Source: Coprinopsis marcescibilis
Taxonomy: Eukaryota; Basidiomycota; Agaricomycetes; Agaricales; Psathyrellaceae
Length of the DNA: 17,289 nucleotides
Direction: 5' to 3'
NCBI GenBank assembly: GCA_004369085.1
Contig: ML210489.1
Coordinates: forward strand, 1 to 17,289
Positions 1-12,920 of the stretch are shown here, one piece after another (position 1 is the stretch's first letter; every line of letters begins with the position of its first letter). The position numbers and the translations under genes were made by a program. The notes beneath the pieces are model-generated. The model made no database searches. It saw only the letters and a list, made by a program, of their open reading frames with translations, and had not been told where the DNA came from.

Positions 1-248
1 GTAGTGCATTTATCTGTGCCGGCCACGACGCGCGTCCGGTCAGTAGGAAGTTTCTAACAAAGTCCGAGCAAAGGATGTTTTGTTTTGGGATGTTAAAGCA
101 CCTTGCGTGTTTCTGGAAAGTCTGTTGTGACGATATATTCGTAGGAAAAGCATGTGGCCACTGACAAATGCCTTTATACCCGACATTGGCGCAGCCGTGG
201 CCTCGTACCCTCCGAGGACATAATGTGATAGCAGCAGCTGACGCTGGA

Positions 249-259
249 CTTTAAAAGAC
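249..259 (+). promoter_or_regulatory. Weak TATA-like element upstream of the aldehyde dehydrogenase gene
   Basis: The AT-rich string CTTTAAAAGAC lies about 80-90 bp before the start codon at 340, a plausible distance for a fungal core promoter with a short leader. The rest of positions 1-339 shows no convincing open frame and no other recognised motif. This is inference from spacing and composition only. Confidence 0.25.
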
Positions 260-339
260 GCAAGGTTGGTTAGTTTCGATATCCACTCAACTAATCCTCA
301 CCCCACTCCACATTAACGAAATTAACTTTCATAGTTCAA

Positions 340-2702
<2,363 letters not shown>

Positions 2703-2911
2703 TGCATGTTATACCTGCCGGTTCGGCGAACTTTGTGCGATATATACGAGATATATGATGACAAGCAAAGTAAAATCAGAGGTCTCTTTACAATGCAAAG
2801 ACGTATATGTTTGAGAGTAACTGTTGTGCCGTTGCGAGAATCAGAAGAACATGCCGATATATGAAGGGGTAGGTGACCAGGCAACTATTGTGGCCACTGA
2901 ATGTTCAACGA

Positions 2912-4403
2912 CTAATCATTTGTGTAGACAGGAGGAACCTGGACTGCATTCTGATCGTGTGCCGAGCTGAATCGAATGCCACTGTCTTCGTGATATGCAA
3001 GTCCAGGAGATGGGTGTACGTTGGCGGCAAGCTGTGCCTTGGGAGATACTGAAGTGTGAGTGACAATTGGCAATGATGGGTTGGCGTAAGATGTAGGCGG
3101 GCCGGTATAGTGTAGCATTGAGCTGTTGAATGCCTGGTTCATAGGTGGAGTGGTACCGTGGCTGTCGTAGGGGTTGAAAGATTCGTTGGGGTATAGCTGG
3201 GCTCCTGCGAGATCAACTGGAGAGCCTGCAGCAAAGGGTGGGGTGTCAACATGGAACGCCAACTCAACCCTCTCGCGTCTTTGCCTTCGCATGCGTAGGA
3301 ACCACGCTCCAAATACTCCCATCAGGACAAGAAACACGACCCCGCCGATTACTCCTCCCACAATTACGCCAATGGACGGCTTCGAGGTAGAGGTCTCCTC
3401 TGTTATAGCGTCAATTCGAAGCCCATCCAAATCCGGTCCCAGTGTACGCGGATCTCGGTCAAAGATGTCGCCGTCTTTGATATACAGATAATTGAGCAGT
3501 AGAGGTGCTTCAAACCCCTCATAAGCAACCTTGATCCTATGTCGATTTCGGGGAAGCTTTTCGGTTTCGAAGAGTGTGTACTGCCCATAGCCCTGCGCAC
3601 GCGGATGAATGGTGAATTCAGTTGGAGGACCATCGTCCAAGGTGTATGTGGCACGAGACTGTGAATTGGGCTGGTTGGGGATCGCTATTCCTCTCCAGAT
3701 GAGCTGGGTTCCTAGTATTTACTGTGTTAGCCGCTTCCAACGTGTCCGCTTCGGAATGATCAGGATGCAATGCATACCAATAAACTCCAACTCCAAGAAG
3801 CTAGTCGGGATGTTTGTGAACTTCGAGAAGCCGTCAGGCCCAAATTGCCAACCTGGACCATACCGAAGACTGGTGTCATTGACCATCAGCGCCACGCTGT
3901 AGCCAGATAGTGTTGCATGGTACGCGGTGTTGACGGTCGGAAAGAACTGGATGCGATCCAACCAGAGCGGCGTGCTTTCGCTGGCACCAACATTCATTGT
4001 GAGAGTATGAGTTGCATCCTGGAGGTCGCTGGCGCTGCAGTAGGCATAGTCATTCTGAATGAAACTCCTATCGTAGGGTGGTGCAATGGTCTGCCCGTCG
4101 ATAATGCATTGCCAACTTGCGTTTCCAATTGTGCCATTCCCGTTGAATTTTGTTCCTGAGACAATAACTCCACGTCCTACGAATGAGAGTATGGTCAGCG
4201 TTTCAGTTCATTAAGGACTCGAGAGTACTGGAACCTTCGAATGTATACGAAATAGACGCTTGGCCATTCGTACGATGCTGTCCACCCCCGTAGTTCCCAA
4301 CAGTAAAGATTCCATCGTATTCTTGGTTGTCCAACTCCCAGGGCCCTACGTAGTTGATGTTTGGATGGTCATCGTCTATGCTAGCCCATCTCAACCGGGA
4401 CAT
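2912..4403 (-). CDS. Single-pass membrane protein with two-module ectodomain and C-terminal PPxY (paralogue 1)
   Basis: Belongs to an uncharacterised family, which I know as common in Agaricomycetes, with an IDDxxPxIxYxGxW start and a GPGW repeat. Exons 4403-4235, 4176-3778 and 3711-2912 join at phase 1 to give 455 residues. Module 1 (about 10-150) starts with IDDDHP; module 2 (about 155-285) starts with NDTSLRYGPGW. This internal repetition looks like two beta-sandwich, possibly ligand- or sugar-binding, modules, with several N-x-S/T sites. A Gly-rich transmembrane helix (about 303-328, containing IVGGVIGGV) is followed by a basic stop-transfer RMRRQRRER. The cytoplasmic tail is rich in Pro, Ser and Tyr and ends PPVYTND (PPVY 449-452). 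No signal peptide follows the chosen ATG, so a first exon may be missing or the 5' end wrong. Ligand and function are unknown. It pairs with the copy at 4960-6427. Confidence 0.85.
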
Positions 4404-4534
4404 CTTAGACCAACAACCTTGACAGTGAGGATAACAGTTAGGCAAAGGGGAATGACCAAGGCCCTGAAAGAAACGCTGGTTCCTGACCGGATATCAGCCA
4501 GGGAAAGATTCAGGGCGATTATCACTGTGTGATC

Positions 4535-4549
4535 CGTCACATGAGACCT
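4535..4549. promoter_or_regulatory. Conserved 15-bp upstream block of paralogue 1
   Basis: CGTCACATGAGACCT occurs here, 132 bp before the start codon of the first membrane-protein gene, and again unchanged 118 bp before the start of the second. The flanking sequence has diverged much more. It contains an E-box-like CACATG. It may be a transcription-factor site kept after the duplication, or simply a slowly diverging patch. Confidence 0.3.
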
Positions 4550-4959
4550 CATAATGGTTCTATGATTACGAGCGCCTATCCGCGCAGAGGACTGTCACAG
4601 CATAATATAAATCAGAGTCGCCTGCGGTGATCGTGCCTGGTGGAAGGAAGACCCAGTGACCATCAGTAAGTCACAAATTCATAACAATCTAGACAGGAAG
4701 CTCGTCATTTTGGCTGTCACTAGTTTCCTATTATACATGGGTCATCGAAAGCTCAATGAGGGTCCCTGCATCATTTTTGGGCTTTGGGAGAGAAGCGTAA
4801 GGCATTTGATAGGAGTGTACGTCAGCCTGAAACGTACTGCGTACGGGGAAGCACATTGATAAATGAGGATCAGACTATGCCACAATACATATGACTTGTA
4901 CTATTCCTGATATATTTTGATAAAGGGGGTAGGCTGATCATAGGGTCGTTGGACAATAA

Positions 4960-6427
4960 CTAATCATTTGTATAGACAGGAGGAGCCACATTCTGATCGC
5001 TGAATCGAATACCGCTGTCCTCGAAGTATGCAGGTCCAGGAGATGGGTGTGCGTTGGTGAGCTGTGCCTTAGGGGATACTGAAGTGTGGGCGGCAATTGG
5101 CAAAGATTGGTGAGCGTAAGATGTGTGCGGGCCGGTGTAGTGCGAAATTGCCCCGTTCAATGGCTGGGTCATCGGTGGATTCGTACCATGTCCGTCGTAG
5201 GGGTTGAAAGCTTCGTTGGGGTATAGTTGTGCTCCTGCAACATCAGCTGGAGAGCCTGCAGTAAAGGGTGGGGTGTCAATATGGAACGTCAACTCGACCC
5301 TCTCGCGTCTTTGCCTTCGTATGCGTAGAAACCATGTTCCCAATACTCCTATCAGGAAAAAAAAGGCAACCCCACCGATTACTCCTCCCACAATTACGCC
5401 AATAGACGGCTTCGAGGTAGAGCCATCCCCTGTGATAGCGTCAATTCGAAGCCCATCCAAATCCGGTCCCAGTGTGCGCGGATCTCGGTCAAAGATGTCG
5501 CCGTCTTTGATATACAGATAATTGAGCAGTAAAGGTGCTTCAAACCCCTCGTATACGACTTTGAGCCTATGTCGGTTCCGGGGCAGCTTCTCAGTTTCGA
5601 AGAGGATGTACTGCCCGTAGCTCTGCGCGCGCGGAAGAATGGTGAATTCAGTTGGAGGACCATCATCTAAGATGTATGTGGCGCGAGACTGAGAATTGGG
5701 TTGATTGGGTATTGCTATTCCCCTCCAGATGACCTGAGTTCCTGGTACTCATTGTATTAGTTGCTTCGACTCGAAATGATAAGGCCTCGGTGCTCACCAA
5801 TAAATTCCAACTCCAGGAAGCTACTCGGAATATTTGTGAACTTGGAGAAGTTGTCAGGCCCGAATTGCCAGCCTGGGCCATACCGAAGACTGGTGTCGTT
5901 TGCCATCACCACTACACTGTAGCTAGATAGTGCTAGTGTAGCATGGTCCGCGGTGTTGTCGGAAGGAGAGATCTCGATGCGATCCAACCAGATCGGCGCG
6001 CTTTCTGTGGCTCGAACATTGATTGTAAGAGTATGAGTTGCAAACTCGAGGTGTCCACCACTGCAGTAGGCATAGTCATTTTGAATGGTACCCATGTTCC
6101 ACGGTGGTGAAATGGCCTGCCCGTCGATAATACACTGCCAAGATGTATTTCCAATTGTGTCATTGCCGTTGAGTTTGGTTCCAAAGAACCCAGCTCCATT
6201 TCCTATGTAAGACCAGGTCAACCTTTCAATCAATGAAGAATTCAGGAGCACCATGAACCTTCAAATGTATACGAAATGGATCCTTGACCGCTTGTGCGAT
6301 GCTGGGTGCCCCCATAGTTCCCAAATGTAAAAATACCCTCGTATTCTTGATTATCCAACTCCCAAGACCCTTCATATCTGATGTCTGGATGGTTATCGTC
6401 GATGGTAACAATTCTCCGCCGGGACAT
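4960..6427 (-). CDS. Single-pass membrane protein with two-module ectodomain and C-terminal PPxY (paralogue 2)
   Basis: Tandem duplicate of the gene at 2912-4403 with the same three-exon structure (6427-6259, 6202-5798, 5741-4960) and identical intron phases, giving 451 residues. The N-terminus reads MSRRRIVTIDDNHPDI, against MSRLRWASIDDDHPNI in paralogue 1; the shared ATGTCCCGG supports this start. The second module again carries NDTSLRYGPGW. The transmembrane helix lies at about 305-329, followed by RIRRQRRER, and the tail again ends EDSGIRF...PPVYTND (PPVY 445-448). The duplication includes about 250-300 bp upstream and some tens of bp downstream, so both copies probably began with the same promoter. 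No signal peptide is visible. Part of exon 3 is almost identical to paralogue 1, which may reflect gene conversion. Function is unknown; a cell-surface or cell-wall sensor or adhesion role is only a guess. Confidence 0.85.
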
Positions 6428-6544
6428 TGCAGACCGGCAATCCTGGTAGCAGGTAGCAGTTAGGCGAACGGAAACAACCAAGGCACGGAGAACGCTGAAC
6501 GGTTATCTGCCCGAGAAGGAATCAGGACGAATGTCACCTGTGAA

Positions 6545-6559
6545 CGTCACATGAGACCT
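6545..6559. promoter_or_regulatory. Conserved 15-bp upstream block of paralogue 2
   Basis: Second copy of CGTCACATGAGACCT, 118 bp before the start codon of the second membrane-protein gene and identical to the block before paralogue 1. See that entry for interpretation. Confidence 0.3.
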
Positions 6560-7850
6560 AATAATGCATTGTTATCATGAGCGCCTAAGTATCCACACTA
6601 TCACGATTGAGTCTGAATCAGAGTCCGTGCCTGTTGAAATGACACCCCGATGACCGCCAAGGAGTAGCAACTTCAAGAAGATGATCACAATATAGACAGG
6701 AAACTCTGTTGGTCACCCGAACGTCAATACATTAGGAACGTCAACTGAGCTGTTCTGCTATCGGTTTAGTGACTATAGCAAACTATGTTCCCCCCGACTT
6801 GATCCTTTCACTTTCCTTCTGAAATTGCTTGGCATCTCGCTTGCGTCCCAGGCTCTGAGGTAGGCGTAGTTGGTAAGTGAAGTGGACAGCGGGAGTCGGT
6901 ATGCCGCAGGACTGTCGTTGACCAGGTCCAGCCGAATAGCAATGGCTTCTTCAGTCGGTTTCATAGCATCGGAAACCACGCTCAAGTGCGACGCTTCAGC
7001 CTGTAACACGACGAGGATAAAGGACGCTCGAAGGTCGCGGGATCCTCGGCTGCGAGAACGCGATGTAAGCGAACAGCTTGTTTAACAGGTGCGAGTACAT
7101 CGACGTCCCGTCCCATACCACCGGCAGGTATGATGAATATATGGAGAGGTAACAAAGGCTGCGTTATGCATTGTGGGGTCAGTATTTGCCATGAAGGCTC
7201 AAGACTTCATCCACTGCGTTCAAACCATCTCTCTGTCTCCCTAATTCCCACAGCTGCCACCCGTACCCGGCTGGTCATCTCCTAGTAAAGCGTCATACTC
7301 CCCCAGGGTTCGATCCACTAACCCCCGTAGCATAGCCCTGGGCGTCTATCTAGCCAGACATTGAGTACGACGCAGCGGTTTGAGCAGGTATACACCTAGT
7401 AATAGTATGTAATTGTGAACGATTAGGGTCTTATAATGAGCTAAATGCTGACCTGGTCACCGGTCACCGTTGGTGTGCCCTGAATCACATCAGACAGCCT
7501 GCCTGCCCACGCCTTCAAGTTCGCAGGAATCGTCTCAACGCTTGCTCAACACGATGTTGAAAGCAAAAGTCTTTCGAACTTGACATGTGATATTTGCATC
7601 ATGGAACGCATGCAGCAACACGGAACGTTGTGGAATCGGTATCAAGGAGAAAAACGGACACCATAAAGGACAGAACGACACCGCCGACGTGTTTGATCCG
7701 GATTATGTATGTGTCATTGTAAGTTATCATCTTCCCGCGCACGAGCCAGGGCCGAAAGGGTCGGGGCCGACGTTCCAACGCCACCACTACTAGCTATCTT
7801 TTGCATCGAAGACAAGCATATATTTATTAAAACAAGAATGCAGTATGACC
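6560..7850. other. Gene-free interval between paralogues 2 and 3
   Basis: The first 200 bp or so still resemble the upstream region of paralogue 1. After that I see no convincing gene. The longest open frame, on the minus strand at about 6773-7085, is roughly 100 codons, has no early ATG, overlaps a similar frame on the other strand and matches nothing I recognise. A 7-bp tandem repeat (GGTCACC twice) lies near 7457-7470. A short plus-strand frame at 7587-7793 shows no protein-like features. No tRNA or transposon end was identified. Confidence 0.5.
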
Positions 7851-9032
7851 TCAAATGGGAGTATAGACAGGAGGGAGAGAATTGTCGGGATTCGGTGAAG
7901 TGAAGCGAATACCACTGTCCTGGCGGACTGCTGTTTCCGATAATAGGGTATTAGTATGAGCTCCAGCGGGCTGAGATTTGGGAGATGATACGATGTCGCG
8001 AAGGTTTGGTGAAATAGGATGAGGTGACGACAATATTATCGGAGACTGACTGCAGTCAGCCTCTGGGTCAGAACTGTTGCTTTTGGACTGGTAGAGCCGG
8101 GAGGGATCAAAGGGAGTTACTATATAGGCCTGAAGACCCAAAACCACCTCTGCAGGCAATGCATCCATCTCTCCTTCTAATGGAGCCTCCGGCACTTTCC
8201 TCCGCTGCTTGCGTCTGCGCAAAACCCACACCACCAGCAGTAACACCAGGATAGCAAGAATGCGACACCACCAATGGCCCCTCCTACTATATGTCCAATG
8301 GCCGTTCTGGTTTTGCCTGTTGTCGAGTCAGATGGAGGTGCGTCAATCTTGGGTGCTTCGCTTGGGACTGGGTCAACGCCGAGTCCATCCAACTCTGGAT
8401 CAAGATCTCTGGGTGGCCGGTTGAAGATGTCCCCATCTGCAATAAGTAAGTAGTCAAAGATCAAAGGTGCGTCGAATCCTTCATACACCACTTTGAGGTG
8501 GTGGAGACTGCGAGGGACTTTTTCCGTCTCAAAGAGAGTGTAGGTGCCGATGTCGTGACGAAAGCCAAGAGCAGTAATGCTCTGTGGGGGTCCATTGTCT
8601 AGGGTATATGTGGCTCGCAATTGGAGGAATTGTAAGTAAGTTAAGGCTATGCTGGTCCAGATGACATGGGTCCCTATCATTAGCTATCTGTCAGTGGATG
8701 TAGCCCCTCATTTTTATGCCATAGAAAGGGAAGGCCTCTTTGTTGAGTTCCCAGCCTGGGCCGAAACACAGGCTTCGGTCGGAAATGGGAGCGAGTACAC
8801 TGTAGTTGGACAGGGTTGCATGGTAGGCCAAGTTTGTAGATGGAGACAATATGCGAATGCAATCCACCCAGATTGGGCTGCTCTCCGTTGCCTGGACATT
8901 GAACGTGAACGTGTGGTCTTGCTCCCGTTCCAGGCTATGTATAAAGCAGTAGACGTATCCATTTTCAATTTGCCTCAGGATAGACTTCCCCAAATGTCGG
9001 AAGACACCAGGCGCAATTGCAATCCATTGCAA
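7851..9032 (-). pseudogene. Decayed third copy of the PPxY membrane-protein family
   Basis: Clearly homologous to the two genes at 2912-6427, but damaged. (a) The exon encoding the IDDxxPxIxYxGxW part of module 1 is absent; homology begins only near the ENGYVYC segment, around 8965-8990. (b) At the end of the middle exon the LELEFIG segment and its splice donor are missing: the frame reaches TGA at 8691-8693, and no GT occurs before the next exon starts near 8673. (c) Inside the transmembrane segment the frame shifts by one near 8255-8262: GGAIGGVA is in one frame and LVLLLVVWVLRRRKQRR in the next. The C-terminus still reads QDSGIRF...PPVYTPI, stopping at 7851. An unusual GC donor could rescue lesion (b) but not the other two. 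A sequencing error could explain (c) alone. Probably non-functional. Confidence 0.75.
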
Positions 9033-9284
9033 CTCCGCACGGCTTTCCTACAGTTACAGCTGAAAGCAGAGTTAGTTTAAACTCCGATCAAACCTGTTGC
9101 AGTTTCAAGGCATGATAATATATGATATGTGCAAGATAGCGGCAGGTACAATGTACAGATGTGTAGTGGTAAGCGGAAATGCGACACAGTCAGGTTCTCA
9201 TGTGGATAAAGGAGTAACAGAAAACAAAGAAGAGTGGGCCAAGTGACTAAGTGTCCAGTCTCCAATCATCCGAGTGAGGTGGCA

Positions 9285-11435
9285 CTACTCTTGCTGCGAA
9301 AAGCTCCCTATGCGATTCGAACGATGAGTGGGTGGAGCACCTTTTACAGCTTTCCTTTTCTTGCCTTTGGATAGTGCTGGTAGGTGTCCAGTGTTCATAT
9401 TTGTGCTGTCGTCATTTTCGTGATTAGGCGGCATGACTGCAACACCAACCCCGCCAGCCCCAGGACCAGTTGGATTGGATACAGCAGCCCCCAAGGTTTG
9501 CATCGGGAGATGAAGTAGTGGTGTTGGTGGCGGACCAAGGGCCTGTGGTGGTGTTGGTGGCAGAACAAGGGTCTGTGGTGGTGTTGGTGGCGGACCAAGG
9601 GCCTGTGGTGGTGGAATGGCAGGTAGTTGTGGTCGTTGATCAAGCGTGTCCATCGAGAGGCGATGTTTGGGTATATAGTCAAAATGTTCGTCCATACTCG
9701 CATTGGCGTTGCTATCGATATCGTCATCATTGGCAGTCTGGTTGCTGGTGCCGTTAACAAGCACAAAGTTGCTGTTATTGGCATTGATGTGGCCAGAGCT
9801 GTGATCGCCACCAGCGCGATCATCGTTGGTGTTGGCTTCTGAGTTATGAGCTCTAAGGCTCAGGTCTGCCATACCTTCCATAATAGCATCTTCAACATTG
9901 TCCCTCGCGTCGAGGCCACCATGCTTCTTCTTGAGGTCTTTGAAGACAATGTCAGAAAGGAAAGCAATCGTCTCCCCCATAAAGGTATCCTTCTCCCTGA
10001 GTTTCTCCATGATGTAGCATTTGATGAAGGAATAGATTGTTGCATAGTTGATATGGGAATCGGGTCCAATCTCGGCGTAGTTGTTGTTGGAGGAGTGAAT
10101 GAAGATGGTCTAAATGAGTTAGTCAGTGAAGGTAATGGTATATTTCAACAGAACTTGCTTACCGCAACCACGCTGAATGCGATGAACCCTGGTGTAAGGG
10201 CATTCAACCCCCAGAGGTGACCGGTGCTGTTCGTGGCAATCTTGCCCCCTTTTCCTGTTTGCGGGTTTGGAACTGATGTTGGCCCAAAAACCGTTCCACG
10301 AAGGAGCTGTTTACTGGGTTAGATTGATGCAAAAAGAGCGAACAAGGAGACAACTCACCCAGCCCAACCAGTTGCACCACAGAAGCTGATCGGCTGTCTG
10401 CTGCTGGCATTCTGGGAACATGCTGGGTCGGTACAGCGAGTTCTTGGTGGGGTTGCGTGTGCTAGGCAGTGGCTTGATGAAAGCTCGAAAGTCAGCATGT
10501 TCTGCACGAGCATTTCCCTGATCAGCATCGTATATACCAGGTGTTGGGTTCAAAAAATTGAACACCCTGTAAGCTACCTTAGCACGGATGTTGTTGAGGA
10601 TGATACGGCGAGTATCATGGTATGTTGACATCATCTAAATCAATATTGTTAGTAGGTGCCATAGATAATTTCAAAAACTCCCCACATTGTCTCGGAAAAG
10701 TGGTGTAGTGAGCAGAAGGGTATGGCTGGTCACAGGGAGTACCTCGTAGAGCTCAGCCGTTTGGCCAAGGCGTCGCCGTTCGGTTGATTTGAAGCGATCG
10801 GGGTGCTCCTCTGCATTGTCTGGAGGTAACGGGTGGAGAAAGGCAGATGCCTTGAGATGGAGATCACGGAGAAAGATTAGTTGCCGACACAGCATCGTGC
10901 TGTCATCCGAAGTCCGAATTTTCTTTGCTGATTGCGAAGGATTGAGCAGAGCTTTCAAGTTCTCCTTGGAGGGGTCAACCCTGAACAGGGCGAGCTCGAC
11001 TGTAAGGTGCCGATTTTGCGTTTTGACCGCCTCATATTCAAGCTGAAGGCTTTTTATAAAGCCCTCCAGGCTCGAAATCGTAGCCTGTGCTTTCGTTAAT
11101 GTCTAAAAAAGTCAAAGCCAATCAGTAAGTTGAGGCAATCGCAGAATATGGCTGCAGCGTACTGTGCTAAAGTCAGCCCTCCCTGTTAGAATGTCTTGCG
11201 TTGTTGCAAGGATTGTCAGCTGCATCAATGCAAGCAGTGGATTGAAAGGACGCTGTTCTGCTGGCTCTGGTGGAGCTTGCAGTGCTGGTGCTGGCGGTGC
11301 TTGCATTTCCGGAGGATCTGGCTCGTTGTTGGCGTACATGTCCTCGTTAGCATCTATCAGCATTGCTCTGCGCGCGTTAGCACCGAAAAAAGGTACAGGG
11401 ACCCCGGGGCCTTCGTGGGCACAACTGCAAGACAT
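9285..11435 (-). CDS. Unrecognised, probably nuclear protein with coiled coil and proline-rich repeats, next to a transposase gene
   Basis: Five exons (11435-11163, 11102-10686, 10634-10359, 10306-10163, 10109-9285) join to 644 residues. All four introns are 51-60 nt, GT-AG and phase 0; one carries a perfect TACTAAC branch site. The N-terminal ~75 residues are Pro/Ala-rich. Residues about 92-133 look like a coiled coil. The centre (about 190-410) is a conserved-looking globular region with FNFLNPTPG, WCNWLGW, NSTGHLWGLNALTPGFIAF and INYATIYSFIKCYI. An Asn/Asp-rich acidic linker follows, then a decapeptide repeat based on PPPTPPQALG (536-567), then a basic KGKKRK stretch (about 618-627) that could be a nuclear signal. 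The architecture reminds me of hypothetical proteins spread through Agaricomycete genomes, but I cannot name a family. It lies 145 bp downstream of the transposase stop on the same strand. The start could also be the ATG at 11363. Confidence 0.7.
9519..9614. repeat. 30-bp minisatellite, about three copies, inside the unknown gene
   Basis: About three tandem copies of a 30-bp unit, recognisable by repeated GGTGTTGGTGGC followed by GGACCAAGGG or AGAACAAGGG. On the minus strand each unit encodes ten residues of the type PPPTPPQALG, so copy-number change keeps the frame. Confidence 0.9.
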
Positions 11436-12915
11436 GGCAAGAGCGAGTAGGAAGGAAGAAATAGCATTCAAATGTTCTGGGTACCTAAAAGGGGTGGAAA
11501 AACTAGTTTTAAAAATGATGAGGATGTCTTATTACTCTTTCATGTCAAGAACACCAAAAATAGCACTTACCATAAAGAGTCTATGCTTTTTGGAGGTCCC
11601 TGACTTGGAAGTACATGTCCGAGTCCAGAATATCAAAGACGAATGCATCGTCTGGTGTTTCGTCGTCGTTGGTAGGGGTCAAGAGGCAGCCGCAGATGAT
11701 GGCATGAGCTGGAATAATCCGTGGCTGTGCTCCCAATTGATGACGCACGCGATGAAGTCCGAGCCTCTTGTCTGTGGCACGTTCCTCATTGGATACTGGG
11801 TGGTCATAAAGCTTGACCAGTGCTAATGGTGTATGCGCTTGGCCTGGCCATGATTCTTGGACTTCAAGTGTGAAGAGGGATAACAGCCGTCCAAATTCCG
11901 GTACACCCTCAACATCAACCATAACCGAATCACGACGTGCACCCTTTTTATACCACTGTTTGGTGCACTGCAGAATATCAGTTTGGGATTCCCAAGTAAC
12001 CTTTGACTCATAGAGCACTCGGAGAAAACGAAACTGTCAAATCTAAACCGAGAATTTATGTTTAAGTTGTTAATAAGATCAACAAATCAAAACACACCAC
12101 AGTTGAGGAAGAATTCAAGTTAATGCGCACCACAGGCACTGGGCTGTTCTTCACAAATGTCTTGAGTAGGGTACCCATGTCACTAGTAAGCCCATCATCA
12201 CTCAAGATGGAGGCAAACTTGGCAATTGATATTCGACCACCGTCAGGTGAACCAAACAAAATAGTCCCAAAGTCATACTCGACAGAGACCTTGATTTTGA
12301 TCCTACGTTTGGTCGTCTTTGTAACTTCATAGACAACTGAGCCTGTGACCTTGTCGGATCCAGTGACATCGTCCTCAAAATTACTGCCAGGTGTGTCGGG
12401 AAAATGGTTCGGGGGTGTTGGCCGTATCAAGGTAGTCACTTTTACCATCATACCAATCTATCCGGCTTTGTATGAAGCTTGCAACATATTTCCAGTGCTC
12501 AAGGTTGATAATCTGAGAATAGTGCAGGGTTCTCACTGTCTTGTCAAAGTTCTTGAAGTTTGTCATATGCTGGTAGAAAGACTTGAGCAGACGGTGCATA
12601 CTCTCATTAGGTTTGGTGTTGTAGTTCCGTGTTGCACCTTTGAGAAGTATATCACGGACCATGTGGCAGTGTGTGTGAGCCTTTGGAAAGACCCAATTCT
12701 TGCCACCAGGCCCCTCGTATTCAATATAGGCCTAAAATTGTACATTAGATCATTAAGTATCTAAACAGCAATGAGCATACACACCTCCAGCTGGGTCTGA
12801 AACACACTCAATGCCTCTGTGACTTGGTGGAGTGTATCCTCTGTGTGGTTCTCAAGTGATGCAAGGATGTCCAGAACTGAAAATGCCCGGATCAGGTGCA
12901 GCAAAGCTTCGAACC

Positions 12916-12920
12916 GTACC
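12916..12920. repeat. Target-site duplication, left copy (GTACC)
   Basis: GTACC directly abuts the TG end of the solo LTR and is repeated immediately after its CA end at 13427-13431. Five base pairs is the usual duplication for LTR-retrotransposon integrases. Confidence 0.85.

Noticed and set aside
6773..7085. A small secreted-protein gene on the minus strand
   Set aside because: No ATG before the hydrophobic stretch, overlapping open frames on both strands, no homologue recognised and no intron signals; coding status cannot be supported.
7303..7320. tRNA-like B-box (GGGTTCGATCC)
   Set aside because: The bases flanking the TTCGATC loop do not pair as a T stem, and no matching acceptor or anticodon arm or good A-box is seen upstream.
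8691..8725. GC donor rescuing the middle exon of the third membrane-protein copy
   Set aside because: The only GC candidates (GGCATAA, GGCTACA) lack donor consensus and would still leave the conserved LELEFIG segment missing and the later frameshift unresolved.
9033..9284. Left terminal inverted repeat of the Plavaka element
   Set aside because: I compared this stretch by eye with 16262-17000 and found no convincing inverted match, so element ends are left undefined.
9519..9614. Short CRISPR-like repeat array
   Set aside because: Units are head to tail with no unique spacers and encode an in-frame proline-rich repeat in a eukaryotic gene.
11164..11826. A 220-codon plus-strand frame
   Set aside because: It is antisense to the first exon of the unknown gene and the last exon of the transposase, both supported by splice signals or family motifs.
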